NCBI GenBank assembly: GCA_045650705.1
Contig: JAZRRK010000059.1
Location: forward strand, 1 to 48,795
Direction: 5' to 3'
Source of the DNA: UMGS1781 sp045650705
GTDB taxonomy: Bacteria; Bacillota; Clostridia; TANB77; CAG-508
Length of the DNA: 48,795 bases
The position numbers and the translations under genes are program-made. Below the pieces are notes generated by a model. It made no database searches, was not told the DNA's origin, and worked only from the letters and a program-made list of their open reading frames with translations. This document shows positions 15,620 through 25,544 of the stretch, one piece after another (position 1 is the first letter of the stretch; each line of letters begins with the position of its first letter).

Positions 15620-18600
15620 ATGTTTGACGATTTTGTAAAACATAAGCTTACAATACCACAAGAGAATATTTATTTAATTGAGAGAACTAATAACAATACC
15701 AATATGAATAATATATTTGGTGTTTTTAAAATATGTAAAAAACTAGATATTGAAATATTAAAAGTGGTAATGAACAAAATTATAGAAAATAATGATGCTT
15801 TGAGAATTAAAGTTATTGAAAATAATAATGTTCCAGAGCAATTTATTGATGATTTTAAATATGAAGATATACCTGTATACATTTTAGAAGATGAGGATGA
15901 ATCTGAGGTAAATAGAATTATAAGAAAAATTGCTGACAAAAGATTAGAAATGATTAATAGCAAACTTTATGATATTAGAATTATCCAAAATAAATTAGCA
16001 ACTTATGTATGTGTAAAAATTCATCATATAAATTCAGATGCATGGACATTAGGACAGGTTGCTGAACAAATTAAGGAATATTATTTAAAAATTAGTAATA
16101 ATGAAGACATAGAAAAGAAACCTTCATATTTAGAATATATAAAAAAAGAGGAGAAATATAGACTTTCAGATAAATATTTAATTGATAAAGAATATTGGAA
16201 TGAATATGTAAAAGAAATAGATTGTGAAAATAAATTTGAGATAGCAAAAGATAAAAAGAGTAAAAGATTAGAAAAACAAATAAGTTTAGAAATGCATCAA
16301 GAGATAGATGCATTTTGTAAAACTAATAAAATAACTGAATATACTTTCTTTTTGGCTACTATATCAATTTATTTTTCTAAGATATTTAATAGAGAAAATT
16401 TGGTAATTGGAACACCTTTCTTAAATAGGAGAAAAGCAGATAAAGAACTAGAAATGATGGGGATGTTTATATCAACATTGCCTATTAATATACAAACAAA
16501 AAATGAAATGAATTTTGTAGATATATGTAAAAATATTAATAGTACAAATATGCAATGTTTTAGGCATTCGAAGTATCCTTATTATGAAATACAAAGAGCA
16601 TATCAGGAGTTTTCAAAAGAGAATATTAATTTATATGAAATAGTTTTTTCATACCAAATAAATAAGTTAGAAATAGAAATTGATGAAGATACAGGTGAAA
16701 CAACATGGATTTCTAATAATAATCAGGCTAACCCATTATTAATAAGCTATGTAAATCATTTTGGAGAACATTTATTGTATTATGATTATATTTTAAAATG
16801 TTTTTCTAAAAATGATATTGATAATATTCATGATAGAATATTGCAAATAATAGAACAAGTATTAAATAATGCATTAATAGAGGTAAAAGACATTAATATT
16901 CTTTCTAAGCAAGATGTACAATTATTAAAAAAATTTAATAATACTGGTAATGCAGAAAAAAGTAATGAAACAATAATATCAAGATTTGAGAATACTGTGT
17001 CTAATAATAAAGATAAATTAGCAGTAGTTTGTGGAAAAAATAGTATTACATATCAAGAGTTAAATGATAAAGCTAATAGCCTATGTAAGAAAATATTACA
17101 ATATGGAGTAGAAGAAAATAGCCCAATAGTAATATTATTAGATAATGATATTGGTTTTATTACAAGCATAATAGGAGTGCTTAAATCAAGAAATTATTAT
17201 ATTCCAATATTACCAGAAGAAGAAACTCAAAGAATGCAATATATTATCAATGATTCTAAAGCAAAAATAGTAATAACAAATAAAAAGTATTCAAATAAAT
17301 TAGATAATGAAAATTTGGTAAAAATTGATATTAAAAGTTTAAAAGGAAATAACAAAAATGAATATGAAATAGAAACAGAACCAAGTGATATATGCTATTT
17401 GATTTATACTTCAGGAACTACTGGAAAACCAAAGGGCGTTATAATGAAAAACGAAAATATAATCTCATTAATAAATTCAATGAATTTAGATGAAGATTTA
17501 AAATACATAAAAAATGATGTTGCTATTTCTTTATTAAAACATTCTTTTGATGCATCTGCTATAGATATATATTCTATCTTATTAAATGGCGGAAAATTAG
17601 TTTTAGTACCAAAAGAAGATGAACTAAATCCAGAAAAGGTTGTAAACATTATAAAAGATGAGAATGTAACTAGAGTTTTTACAGTACATAAATGGATTGA
17701 ACAAATACAAAGAATAAGCATAGAGAATAAAATAAAGCTAAATAAGTTAAGAATTATAGGAACTGGAGCAGAGGTTTTAAAACCAAGAAATTTTGAAAAG
17801 CTATTACAAGTAAATCCAAATTTAAGGATTTATAACACATATGGACCAACTGAAGCTACAATGTTTATGACAAAGCATAAAGTAGATGAAGAAGATATTG
17901 CAAATAATTATGCACCTATTGGAAAATTAATGCCAAATGTTAGAGCAATGATTGTCAGCAAGAATAATCAAGTTTTACCAATAAATGTACAAGGAGAATT
18001 AGTAATTTTTGAAGACGAAAAATCTTCAAAAAATATAGCAGGTGGATATTTTAATCAAAAGTCATTAACAAAACAAAAATTTATACAGATAAGAAATCCA
18101 CTGACTAATGAATTATGCAATGCATATAAGACAGGCGATATAGCAAAAATAAATAATAATTTAGAATTGGAATTTTTGGGAAGAGAAGATGATTTTGTAA
18201 AAGTAGCAGGAGGCTATTTAGTATCTTTAAATGAAGTTGAGCAAAGAATAAGGGAAATAGTTGGAAATAATATAGAAATTGCAGCAATATCTATGCCGAT
18301 TAAAAATGTCAAAACTATATTGCTTTATATATCAAAAAAAGGGCAGAGTAATAATGTAAAAAATGAAGAGATAAAAAATGTAATAGACGAAAATATTACT
18401 TTTTATATGAGACCAAAACATATCATAGAGATAGAAGAAATTCCAAGAAATAAAAATGGTAAGGTTGATAGAAATAAACTAGAAGAAATAGCAAAGAAAT
18501 ATATAAAATCAAAAAATATAGATATTAAACCACAAACAACATTAGAACAAATGATATATGACAAAGTAAAAGAAATTGTAAAATGTGATTTTTCTATAAC

Positions 18601-19885
18601 AGATGATTTTGAGGATGATTTAGGTTTGGATTCGCTAAATATGACAAATTTGTATGTACAGTTAAAAAATATCAGAATGACAATACAAGATTTGTATAAT
18701 TATTCTACTGTAAAAGATTTAGCTGATATGATGAAAACAGAGCTAATGGCAGATGACGAGAAGTGTAAAAAAACAAGCGAAAGAATAAAGAATAATAGTC
18801 AAGCTATGAATTTAGAAACTGTAATGTTAACTGGAGTAACAGGTTTTGTGGGTGTGAATTTATTGAAGGAATTAGCCAATAATACTAACACTAAAAAAAT
18901 ATTCTGTATAGTAAGAACTAAGATTGGATTGTCAAGTAAAGAAAGATTTGAAGAAACAATACAAAAATATTTTGATGAAGTTACTTGTAAAAAGATTATT
19001 AAAAAAACAACTGTATTAAATGGAGATTTAACAAGAGAAGATCTAGGATTAACAGAAGAAGAATATGAAACCTTAAAAATGGAAGTTAAAACTATTATTA
19101 ATTGTGCGGCAAATGTTAAACATGTTGGAAAATATAATAATTTTTATAGAGACAATGTAAAAACAGTAATTAATTTAATAAATATATGTAAAGAAAACAA
19201 TATAAGTTTAGCACACATATCTACATTATCATTACACGGATTTCAAAATAAAAATGTTAATATGATATTTGATGAAAATGTATTAAATATTAATCAAACG
19301 TTTGATAAAAGTCCTTATTTAATATCTAAATATGAAGCAGAACAAAAAGTTCTAAAGGCAATTAATAGTGGACTAATAAATGCAAAAATATTTAGAATAG
19401 GTAATATAATGCCTAGATTATCAGATGGAGTATTCCAAAGTAATTTTGAGCAAAATGCTTTTATGTTGGCAATAAAAGAAATAAATAGTGTAGGACTCCA
19501 AACGGTAGAAATGTTAAATTCAGATTTTTATTTAACACCTGTAGATGAGTGTGTACAAGCAATTAATAAAATATTAAAAAGTGATTGCAAAAACACAATA
19601 TATCATATTGAAAGTGATAAAAGTGTAAAGGTTTCAGATATAATTAAAGTTATTAAGAAAAAAGGAAATGAGTTAAATACAACTGATATAACTGAATTAA
19701 AAGAAAAATTATATGAAAATTACAATGTGGGTGTTGAACACTTAAATGCTATAATAAACCAAAATACTAATCAGTATAGTAAAGCAATTACAATAAATGT
19801 TTTAAACGAGTTGAATTTTAAATGGAATAATATAGATGAAAAATATTTAAGAAATATCGTAAATATTGCATCTAAGATTAGCTGA
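15620..19885 (+). CDS. Single-module nonribosomal peptide synthetase, C-A-T-reductase
   Basis: 1421 residues from the ATG at 15620 (AAGAGGA upstream; in-frame starts further upstream lack a site). Domains in order: condensation (about 1-430, HHINSDA active site near 134), adenylation (about 455-960: IYTSGTTGKPKG, FDAS with the amino-acid-binding Asp, NTYGPTEAT, YKTGD, GREDDFVKVAGGYL, PRNKNGKVDR), thiolation (about 985-1060, LGLDSLN with the phosphopantetheine Ser), and terminal reductase (about 1070-1420: TGVTGFVGVNLL and the YLISKYEAEQ Tyr/Lys pair). The starter condensation domain probably joins an acyl or aminoacyl donor to one amino acid. The reductase releases an aldehyde or alcohol using NAD(P)H. 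Gut Clostridia use such lines for peptide aldehydes. No phosphopantetheinyl transferase is present in the window. Confidence 0.92.
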   Translation: MFDDFVKHKLTIPQENIYLIERTNNNTNMNNIFGVFKICKKLDIEILKVVMNKIIENNDALRIKVIENNNVPEQFIDDFKYEDIPVYILEDEDESEVNRIIRKIADKRLEMINSKLYDIRIIQNKLATYVCVKIHHINSDAWTLGQVAEQIKEYYLKISNNEDIEKKPSYLEYIKKEEKYRLSDKYLIDKEYWNEYVKEIDCENKFEIAKDKKSKRLEKQISLEMHQEIDAFCKTNKITEYTFFLATISIYFSKIFNRENLVIGTPFLNRRKADKELEMMGMFISTLPINIQTKNEMNFVDICKNINSTNMQCFRHSKYPYYEIQRAYQEFSKENINLYEIVFSYQINKLEIEIDEDTGETTWISNNNQANPLLISYVNHFGEHLLYYDYILKCFSKNDIDNIHDRILQIIEQVLNNALIEVKDINILSKQDVQLLKKFNNTGNAEKSNETIISRFENTVSNNKDKLAVVCGKNSITYQELNDKANSLCKKILQYGVEENSPIVILLDNDIGFITSIIGVLKSRNYYIPILPEEETQRMQYIINDSKAKIVITNKKYSNKLDNENLVKIDIKSLKGNNKNEYEIETEPSDICYLIYTSGTTGKPKGVIMKNENIISLINSMNLDEDLKYIKNDVAISLLKHSFDASAIDIYSILLNGGKLVLVPKEDELNPEKVVNIIKDENVTRVFTVHKWIEQIQRISIENKIKLNKLRIIGTGAEVLKPRNFEKLLQVNPNLRIYNTYGPTEATMFMTKHKVDEEDIANNYAPIGKLMPNVRAMIVSKNNQVLPINVQGELVIFEDEKSSKNIAGGYFNQKSLTKQKFIQIRNPLTNELCNAYKTGDIAKINNNLELEFLGREDDFVKVAGGYLVSLNEVEQRIREIVGNNIEIAAISMPIKNVKTILLYISKKGQSNNVKNEEIKNVIDENITFYMRPKHIIEIEEIPRNKNGKVDRNKLEEIAKKYIKSKNIDIKPQTTLEQMIYDKVKEIVKCDFSITDDFEDDLGLDSLNMTNLYVQLKNIRMTIQDLYNYSTVKDLADMMKTELMADDEKCKKTSERIKNNSQAMNLETVMLTGVTGFVGVNLLKELANNTNTKKIFCIVRTKIGLSSKERFEETIQKYFDEVTCKKIIKKTTVLNGDLTREDLGLTEEEYETLKMEVKTIINCAANVKHVGKYNNFYRDNVKTVINLINICKENNISLAHISTLSLHGFQNKNVNMIFDENVLNINQTFDKSPYLISKYEAEQKVLKAINSGLINAKIFRIGNIMPRLSDGVFQSNFEQNAFMLAIKEINSVGLQTVEMLNSDFYLTPVDECVQAINKILKSDCKNTIYHIESDKSVKVSDIIKVIKKKGNELNTTDITELKEKLYENYNVGVEHLNAIINQNTNQYSKAITINVLNELNFKWNNIDEKYLRNIVNIASKIS

Positions 19886-19894
19886 GGTGATTGA

Positions 19895-21886
19895 ATGAAT
19901 GTTAAAGAAGTTAAAAAAATGAAAAGTAAGCTATATATTTTATTAATAATAATTAATTTAGTATTAGTTTATTGTACATATAAGGTTATGCCGATAATAC
20001 AAAATTATCCACCTAACTCTGAAAATGTAGCTTTTCAAAAATCAGTTGAACAATTTAGCCATGTTGAACAATATGCTATCATTTTTATTGTTGCTACAAC
20101 TCTACACATATTTGCATTAAACAAGGCGTTAAAAAATATTTGTAATTTTCTAAACAAATATCACAAGAATCAAAAAATAAGTTATGATGAAATAAAAACT
20201 GTTAGAAAAGACTGTATAAATGTACCATATAAATTTTATATAATTCAAATGATTATAGTTATAGTTTTGGGAATGACATTAACATTAATACTGATTTCTG
20301 ATGGCCTAGCAATATTGAAATTCTTTTTAATGTTATTTGCAATTACATCTTTAATTGAAATAATGCAATTTATATTAATACAAAAAGAATTAAAAGAAGT
20401 AATGAAAAAAACATATATGAGAGAAAACAAATATGAGATAAACAATGGAGCAAGATTAAAATTTTCTACCAATTTAATATTGCAAATAATACCATTTATT
20501 GCTGTTTCTATAATAATAATATCATTAATAGGATATGCAAAAGCTACAGAAGAATATGCAAAAGCAAATGCTAATTATTACAAAGCATATTTAGAAAATA
20601 GAACTTTGAATAGTTTTAATATAAGTATGTTGAAGAATGAAATAGAAACAATACCTTTAAATAATGAAGAAGATTATTTCTTTATTATAGCTCCAAATTT
20701 TAAAGAAACGTATGTTTCAAAAGAGGGAGAAAATATTACAGATTTCTTTATTAAGTATTTAAACTTTTATTTTAATGGAGATAGTGGAATTGTATATGAG
20801 TTCTATGGAACAGAGAAACAGGCATATACAGTTAAACTACAAGACAATGAAGGCAATAATTGGTATGTTGGTTTTGAATATTCGACAGCAGATACTCAAC
20901 TTATGGTGTTTTATATATCAATTATAGCGGGAGCATTAATAGTATATACTATTTTCATTTACATATTAGCTAAAAATATTTCTAACAATATAGAAAATGT
21001 GTCTAACTCTCTTAAAGATATTCTTGAAGAAAATGAGAAAGAGCATAAAAACAAGTTACCGATATTATCTAATGATGAAATTGGGGATTTGTCTTATTAT
21101 TACAATAAAATAGTAGAACTTACTGAAGAACATGAAAAGGAATTAAGAGATAATGAGTATGTAATGCAAAGACAAGCACAATTTGCAATTCTTGGAGAGT
21201 TTGCAGGAGGAATAGCACATGATTTAAATTCACCTCTATCCGCTGTTCAATTAGATGTTGGAACATTAAAGAAATATGTTAAGTCTGACAAAATACAAGC
21301 AGAGCAAGAGGTTAAAGAAATTTTAGTAGAAATGCTAGATAATATAGATAATAGTTTAAGCAAAATGGGCAAAACAATTGCAGGTGTTAGAAATCAGATA
21401 AGATCTACAGGAGACACAGAAAGAGAAGAGTTTTCATTAAGAGAATTAATTAATGGTATTGAGATTTTATTTGGTAGTATTTTAAGAAAGAATAACTGTC
21501 AAATAATTAATAAAATCAATGAAAACTATATGATTTATGGAGAAAAGAATAAACTAGATAGAGTAGTTGGTAATATAATAAAGAATAGTTTAGATGCTTA
21601 TCAAGAAAGAGGAAAAGCTGGAATAATTGAAGTTGCTGTAGAAGAAAAGAATGGCAAATATTTAATAACTATAAGAGATGAGGCTGGAGGAATACCACAA
21701 GAAATTCAAGAAACATTATTTAAAGAAATGAAAACAACTAAAAAGGAAAATGGAACAGGTTTTGGACTTTATTACTCGAACACTATAATAGAAAGTAGTT
21801 TTAAAGGAAAAATTAGTTATACTGTTGAAAAATGTGTTGGAACAACATTTTTAATAGAAATACCAATTATTAAGGAGGAAATATAA
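19895..21886 (+). CDS. Membrane sensor histidine kinase
   Basis: 663 residues. Four or five N-terminal hydrophobic segments (about 10-215), an extracytoplasmic sensor domain (about 225-345), a further membrane helix (about 350-370), a HAMP-like linker (ILSNDEIGDLSYYYNKIVEL), then the DHp box LGEFAGGIAHDLNSPLSAVQ (His near 443), the N box NIIKNSLDAYQERG and glycine boxes DEAGGIP and GTGFGLYY. All catalytic boxes are present. It begins nine bases after the NRPS and overlaps the next gene by one base, so it probably senses or controls the NRPS product in one operon. Confidence 0.93.
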   Translation: MNVKEVKKMKSKLYILLIIINLVLVYCTYKVMPIIQNYPPNSENVAFQKSVEQFSHVEQYAIIFIVATTLHIFALNKALKNICNFLNKYHKNQKISYDEIKTVRKDCINVPYKFYIIQMIIVIVLGMTLTLILISDGLAILKFFLMLFAITSLIEIMQFILIQKELKEVMKKTYMRENKYEINNGARLKFSTNLILQIIPFIAVSIIIISLIGYAKATEEYAKANANYYKAYLENRTLNSFNISMLKNEIETIPLNNEEDYFFIIAPNFKETYVSKEGENITDFFIKYLNFYFNGDSGIVYEFYGTEKQAYTVKLQDNEGNNWYVGFEYSTADTQLMVFYISIIAGALIVYTIFIYILAKNISNNIENVSNSLKDILEENEKEHKNKLPILSNDEIGDLSYYYNKIVELTEEHEKELRDNEYVMQRQAQFAILGEFAGGIAHDLNSPLSAVQLDVGTLKKYVKSDKIQAEQEVKEILVEMLDNIDNSLSKMGKTIAGVRNQIRSTGDTEREEFSLRELINGIEILFGSILRKNNCQIINKINENYMIYGEKNKLDRVVGNIIKNSLDAYQERGKAGIIEVAVEEKNGKYLITIRDEAGGIPQEIQETLFKEMKTTKKENGTGFGLYYSNTIIESSFKGKISYTVEKCVGTTFLIEIPIIKEEI

Positions 21887-22863
21887 TGAACGATATTAAT
21901 TACAAAGATGCAAAAATATTAGTTGTAGATGATATTGAAGAAGTTTTAAATTCTACAAAAAATTGTTTAAAATTTGAAGGGATGAATGTTGAATGTGTAC
22001 AAAATCCTATTGATGCACTTGAATATCTTAAGGAGAATAAAGTAGATGTTTTATTACTAGATTTCTTTATGCCACAAATGAATGGAGATAAATTTATAGA
22101 GGAATTAAGAAAATTTAACAATGAAACAATAATTATTTTAAGAACAGGTTATTCTGATCAAGTTCCTCCACTTGAAATGATAGATACTTTAAAGATACAA
22201 GGGTATATAGATAAGTTAAAAGGTGATTCAGAACTGATTTTATTAACAAAATCAGCAATAAAAACATCTTTTATGTATAAAGAAATAATTGAACAACAAA
22301 GAAAAATTAATATGTTAGAATATAAAAACGAATTTTCAGGTAAATTTATTAATAAACTAATTGGAGAGATAAAAGAAAAATCAATGGTAATAGGCGGATT
22401 ATCTAACATTATGTCTGATAAGAGCTTAGAAATATCTGAAGAAGAACAAGTAAAATTTTCTAAAGAAATAAATAAATCTATTAATAATTTAAGTAACTAT
22501 GCTAAAATATTAGAAATTGAAGATTTAGGTAATATAAATGTTTCTAAATTGGAAAGTATAATAAAAGCATTATTTAATCTTGATTTAAAAGTAAAAAATC
22601 TTGATTTTAATATGACATATGAAGATGATTTTATAATAAAATGTAATTCAGTTGTATTAATTTATATACTGACAGAAATTATTGAATTTTTAATAAAATC
22701 ATCAAACAATATTGAAATAAATTTTATAGAAAATTTAAATATTGAGATTAAAGGTATATTTGAAGAAGATTTAATAAAAAAAGTTAAAGATATTTCTATT
22801 AAGTCTAATGAGAATTTTACAATTAATTACGAGAGTGAAAAAATAATAATTAAATATATATAA
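21886..22863 (+). CDS. Response regulator with long atypical output domain
   Basis: 325 residues. The receiver domain (about 8-125) has the acidic pair VVDD, the phospho-acceptor Asp in VLLLDFFMPQMNGD (about 58) and the Lys in YIDKLKG. The rest carries no DNA-binding motif. Residues 135-325 have a helical segment resembling a degenerate DHp/ATPase module (IIEQQRKINMLEYKNEFSG, then a beta-rich end). It may therefore signal by protein contact rather than bind DNA. The start overlaps the kinase stop (TAATG). Confidence 0.88.
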   Translation: MNDINYKDAKILVVDDIEEVLNSTKNCLKFEGMNVECVQNPIDALEYLKENKVDVLLLDFFMPQMNGDKFIEELRKFNNETIIILRTGYSDQVPPLEMIDTLKIQGYIDKLKGDSELILLTKSAIKTSFMYKEIIEQQRKINMLEYKNEFSGKFINKLIGEIKEKSMVIGGLSNIMSDKSLEISEEEQVKFSKEINKSINNLSNYAKILEIEDLGNINVSKLESIIKALFNLDLKVKNLDFNMTYEDDFIIKCNSVVLIYILTEIIEFLIKSSNNIEINFIENLNIEIKGIFEEDLIKKVKDISIKSNENFTINYESEKIIIKYI

Positions 22864-22874
22864 AAAATATACCT

Positions 22875-22904
22875 CCAAATGTTAGATTTTTGTCTAACAT
22901 TTGG
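22875..22904. terminator. Bidirectional terminator hairpin
   Basis: CCAAATGTTAGA (22875-22886) and TCTAACATTTGG (22893-22904) form a perfect 12-bp stem between the convergent response regulator and leuS genes. The minus strand has a T-rich run after the stem. Confidence 0.75.
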
Positions 22905-22928
22905 GGTGCACTTCAATGCTGTTCTTTT

Positions 22929-25337
22929 TTATCTCACTACTATATTAAATATCTTATTTTTTACATAAATTTCTTTAACAATAGTTTTTCCATCTAATAA
23001 TTCAGCCAATTCCTTATGAGCTGCTTCTTTTACAACATCTTCTGTTGCATCTAAAGCAATTTCTATAGTTCCTTTTACTTTCCCATTTATTTGAACAGGA
23101 AGTTCTATTTCACTATCTATAGTTTTTGCTTCATCATATTCTGGCCAAACTGATTCGCAAATTGGCTTAAATCCTAATGTTTCATTTAATTCCTCTGTAA
23201 TATGAGGAGCTATTGGATTTAATAATGTTAATAACAGATGATACTCTTCTTTAGTGATAGCTTTTGCATCATCATAACTATTAGCTAAAATCATCAATGC
23301 TGATACAGCTGTGTTATAAGCCATTGTATTTAAGTCATTTTGAACTTTTTTAATAGTTTTGTGAATAATTGGTTCTAATTTTTTAGAATATCCTTCGCCA
23401 TCAACTATTGTATCTTTTAATCTAATAACTTTATCTATAAAACGTTTACATCCTCTTAAAGAATCTGTACTCCAAGGAGCATCTTGTGTGTAATCTCCCA
23501 TAAACATTTCATAAAGTCTTAATGTATCTGCACCATATTCTTGAACAATGTCATCTGGATTAATAACATTCCCTTTAGATTTACTCATTTTTTCATTATT
23601 ACTTCCTAAAACCATACCATGGCTAACTCTAGTCCAAATCATTTCTTTTTTAGGAACTAATCCAATATTGTATAAGAATTGAACCCAGAATCTAGCATAT
23701 AGTAAATGTCTTGCAGTATGTTCCATACCACCATTATACCAGTCAACTTTATCCCAGTATTTCATAGCTTCCATAGAAGCAAATTCTTTATCATTATGAG
23801 CATCCATAAATCTTAAGAAATACCAGCTAGAACCTGCCCAGTTAGGCATTGTATCTGTTTCTCTTTTTGCTGGAGCACCACAATGAGGACATGTTGTATT
23901 AACCCAATCTGTAATATTTGCAAGTGGGCTTTCACCATCTTCTGTAGGTTCGTATTCAGCAACATCTGGAAGAAGTAGTGGTAAATCTTCTTCTTTCATT
24001 GGTTGCCAACCACATTTTTCACAATATATCATTGGAATTGGTTCTCCCCAGAATCTTTGGCGAGAAAATACCCAATCTCTCATTTTATAGTTATTAACTC
24101 TTCTTGCAATTCCTTCTTTAACTAACTTATCAGTGATAGCTTCTTTAGCTTTTTCAACTGTAAGTCCTGTAAATTCTTCAGAATTTACTAATTTGCATCC
24201 TTTACCTAAATAATCTTGTTTTTCGAAAGCACATGCTTCAGTCTCTCTACCATCAATAACTTGAATCATTTCTAATTTATGTTCTACTGCATATTCAAAA
24301 TCTCTTTGGTCATGACTAGGTACAGCCATAACAGCACCTGTTCCATAATCACCTAGGACGAAATCTCCTAAGAATACAGGAACCTCTTTACCATTAACAG
24401 GATTTATAGCTTTAATTCCTTCTACAAGGCAACCAGTTTTTCCTTTATTTAATTCTGTTCTATCCATGCTAGATTTTTTAGCAGTTTCATTTATGTAGTT
24501 CATAACTTCTTCTTTATTTTTAACTCTTGGCATTAATTCTTTTATTAATTTACCATCAGGTGCAATAACGAAGAATGTAATTCCATAAATTGTTTCAATA
24601 CATGTTGTAAATATTGAAAATTTACCGCCACCAACAATGTTAACATCTAATTCAACACCAGTTGATTTACCAATCCAATTGATTTGTCCTAATTTTACTC
24701 TGTCTGCAAAATTAGTATCATCAAGACCTTTTAATAAATCTTCTGAATAATCGCTCATTCTAAGCATCCATTGTGATTTTTCTTTTTGAACAACAGTATC
24801 TCCACATCTCTCGCAAACTCCACCAGCAGCATCTTCATTAGATAAAACTGATTTACAAGTAGGGCACCAATTAACTTGAACAGTATCTTTATATGCCATT
24901 CCATGTTTATAGAATTGTAAGAACTGCCATTGTGTCCATTTATAATAATCTGGGTCTGTTGTAGAAAATTCACGAGACCAATCGAAAGAAAAACCTAAAT
25001 CTTTCATTTGACCTTTAAAAGTTTTTATATTTTCAGCTACGGCTTCTTTTGGATGAATATGATTTTTAATAGCATATTGCTCAGCAGGAGCACCAAAAGC
25101 ATCCCATCCCATTGGATATAAAACATTGTAACCTTGTAATCTTTTCATTCTTGCCACAGCATCTTGTGCAGTATAACTTCTTACATGCCCTACATGAAGA
25201 CCTGCTCCTGAAGGATAAGGGAATTCAACTAATATATAATAAGGATTTTCTTTACCTCCAGTAACTGCTTTAAAGGTTTGGTTTCCATCCCAATATTTTT
25301 GCCATTTTTTTTCAATTTCATTATGATTGTAATCCAT
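22929..25337 (-). CDS. leuS: Leucyl-tRNA synthetase
   Basis: Class I synthetase that charges tRNA-Leu. The start is the ATG at 25337 (GAGAGGTGAG upstream) rather than the TTG before it, giving 802 residues. The HIGH-type motif is HVGHVRSYTAQDA (about 45), a zinc-type Cys region (NWCPTCKSVL ... CERCG) follows, then the CP1 editing domain (with GTGAVMAVPSHDQRD), KMSKSKGN (about 580), and the C-terminal anticodon-binding and ubiquitin-like end VQINGKVKG. No T-box leader was seen in the short upstream region. No CGG is used among its Arg codons. Confidence 0.97.
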   Translation of the reverse strand: MDYNHNEIEKKWQKYWDGNQTFKAVTGGKENPYYILVEFPYPSGAGLHVGHVRSYTAQDAVARMKRLQGYNVLYPMGWDAFGAPAEQYAIKNHIHPKEAVAENIKTFKGQMKDLGFSFDWSREFSTTDPDYYKWTQWQFLQFYKHGMAYKDTVQVNWCPTCKSVLSNEDAAGGVCERCGDTVVQKEKSQWMLRMSDYSEDLLKGLDDTNFADRVKLGQINWIGKSTGVELDVNIVGGGKFSIFTTCIETIYGITFFVIAPDGKLIKELMPRVKNKEEVMNYINETAKKSSMDRTELNKGKTGCLVEGIKAINPVNGKEVPVFLGDFVLGDYGTGAVMAVPSHDQRDFEYAVEHKLEMIQVIDGRETEACAFEKQDYLGKGCKLVNSEEFTGLTVEKAKEAITDKLVKEGIARRVNNYKMRDWVFSRQRFWGEPIPMIYCEKCGWQPMKEEDLPLLLPDVAEYEPTEDGESPLANITDWVNTTCPHCGAPAKRETDTMPNWAGSSWYFLRFMDAHNDKEFASMEAMKYWDKVDWYNGGMEHTARHLLYARFWVQFLYNIGLVPKKEMIWTRVSHGMVLGSNNEKMSKSKGNVINPDDIVQEYGADTLRLYEMFMGDYTQDAPWSTDSLRGCKRFIDKVIRLKDTIVDGEGYSKKLEPIIHKTIKKVQNDLNTMAYNTAVSALMILANSYDDAKAITKEEYHLLLTLLNPIAPHITEELNETLGFKPICESVWPEYDEAKTIDSEIELPVQINGKVKGTIEIALDATEDVVKEAAHKELAELLDGKTIVKEIYVKNKIFNIVVR

Positions 25338-25445
25338 AAACTCACCTCTCAAAATAATTACACATTATTATATAACACTTTTGTTAAAAAATAAAGGAAA
25401 AAGTGGAAAATTTATGTAAAACCTTTTGAATATTTACTATAATAA

Positions 25446-25474
25446 TTGCCAATTTATGTAAAGTATGATATAAT
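25446..25474 (+). promoter_or_regulatory. Sigma-A promoter for the phosphofructokinase-like gene
   Basis: TTGCCA (25446-25451), 17-base spacer, TATAAT (25469-25474), about 70 bases before the ATG at 25545. A small CTG/CAG dyad lies in the leader. The rest of 25338-25544 appears to hold only the divergent leuS start signals. Confidence 0.6.
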
Positions 25475-25544
25475 ATTGCCACTGTTGAAATTTTCAGCGG
25501 TAAAAAATTAATTGCATATATATATGCAGAAAGGGGAATTATCC

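Noticed and set aside
25338..25444. T-box leader for leuS
   Set aside because: The region is short and lacks a specifier stem, T-box sequence or terminator pair.
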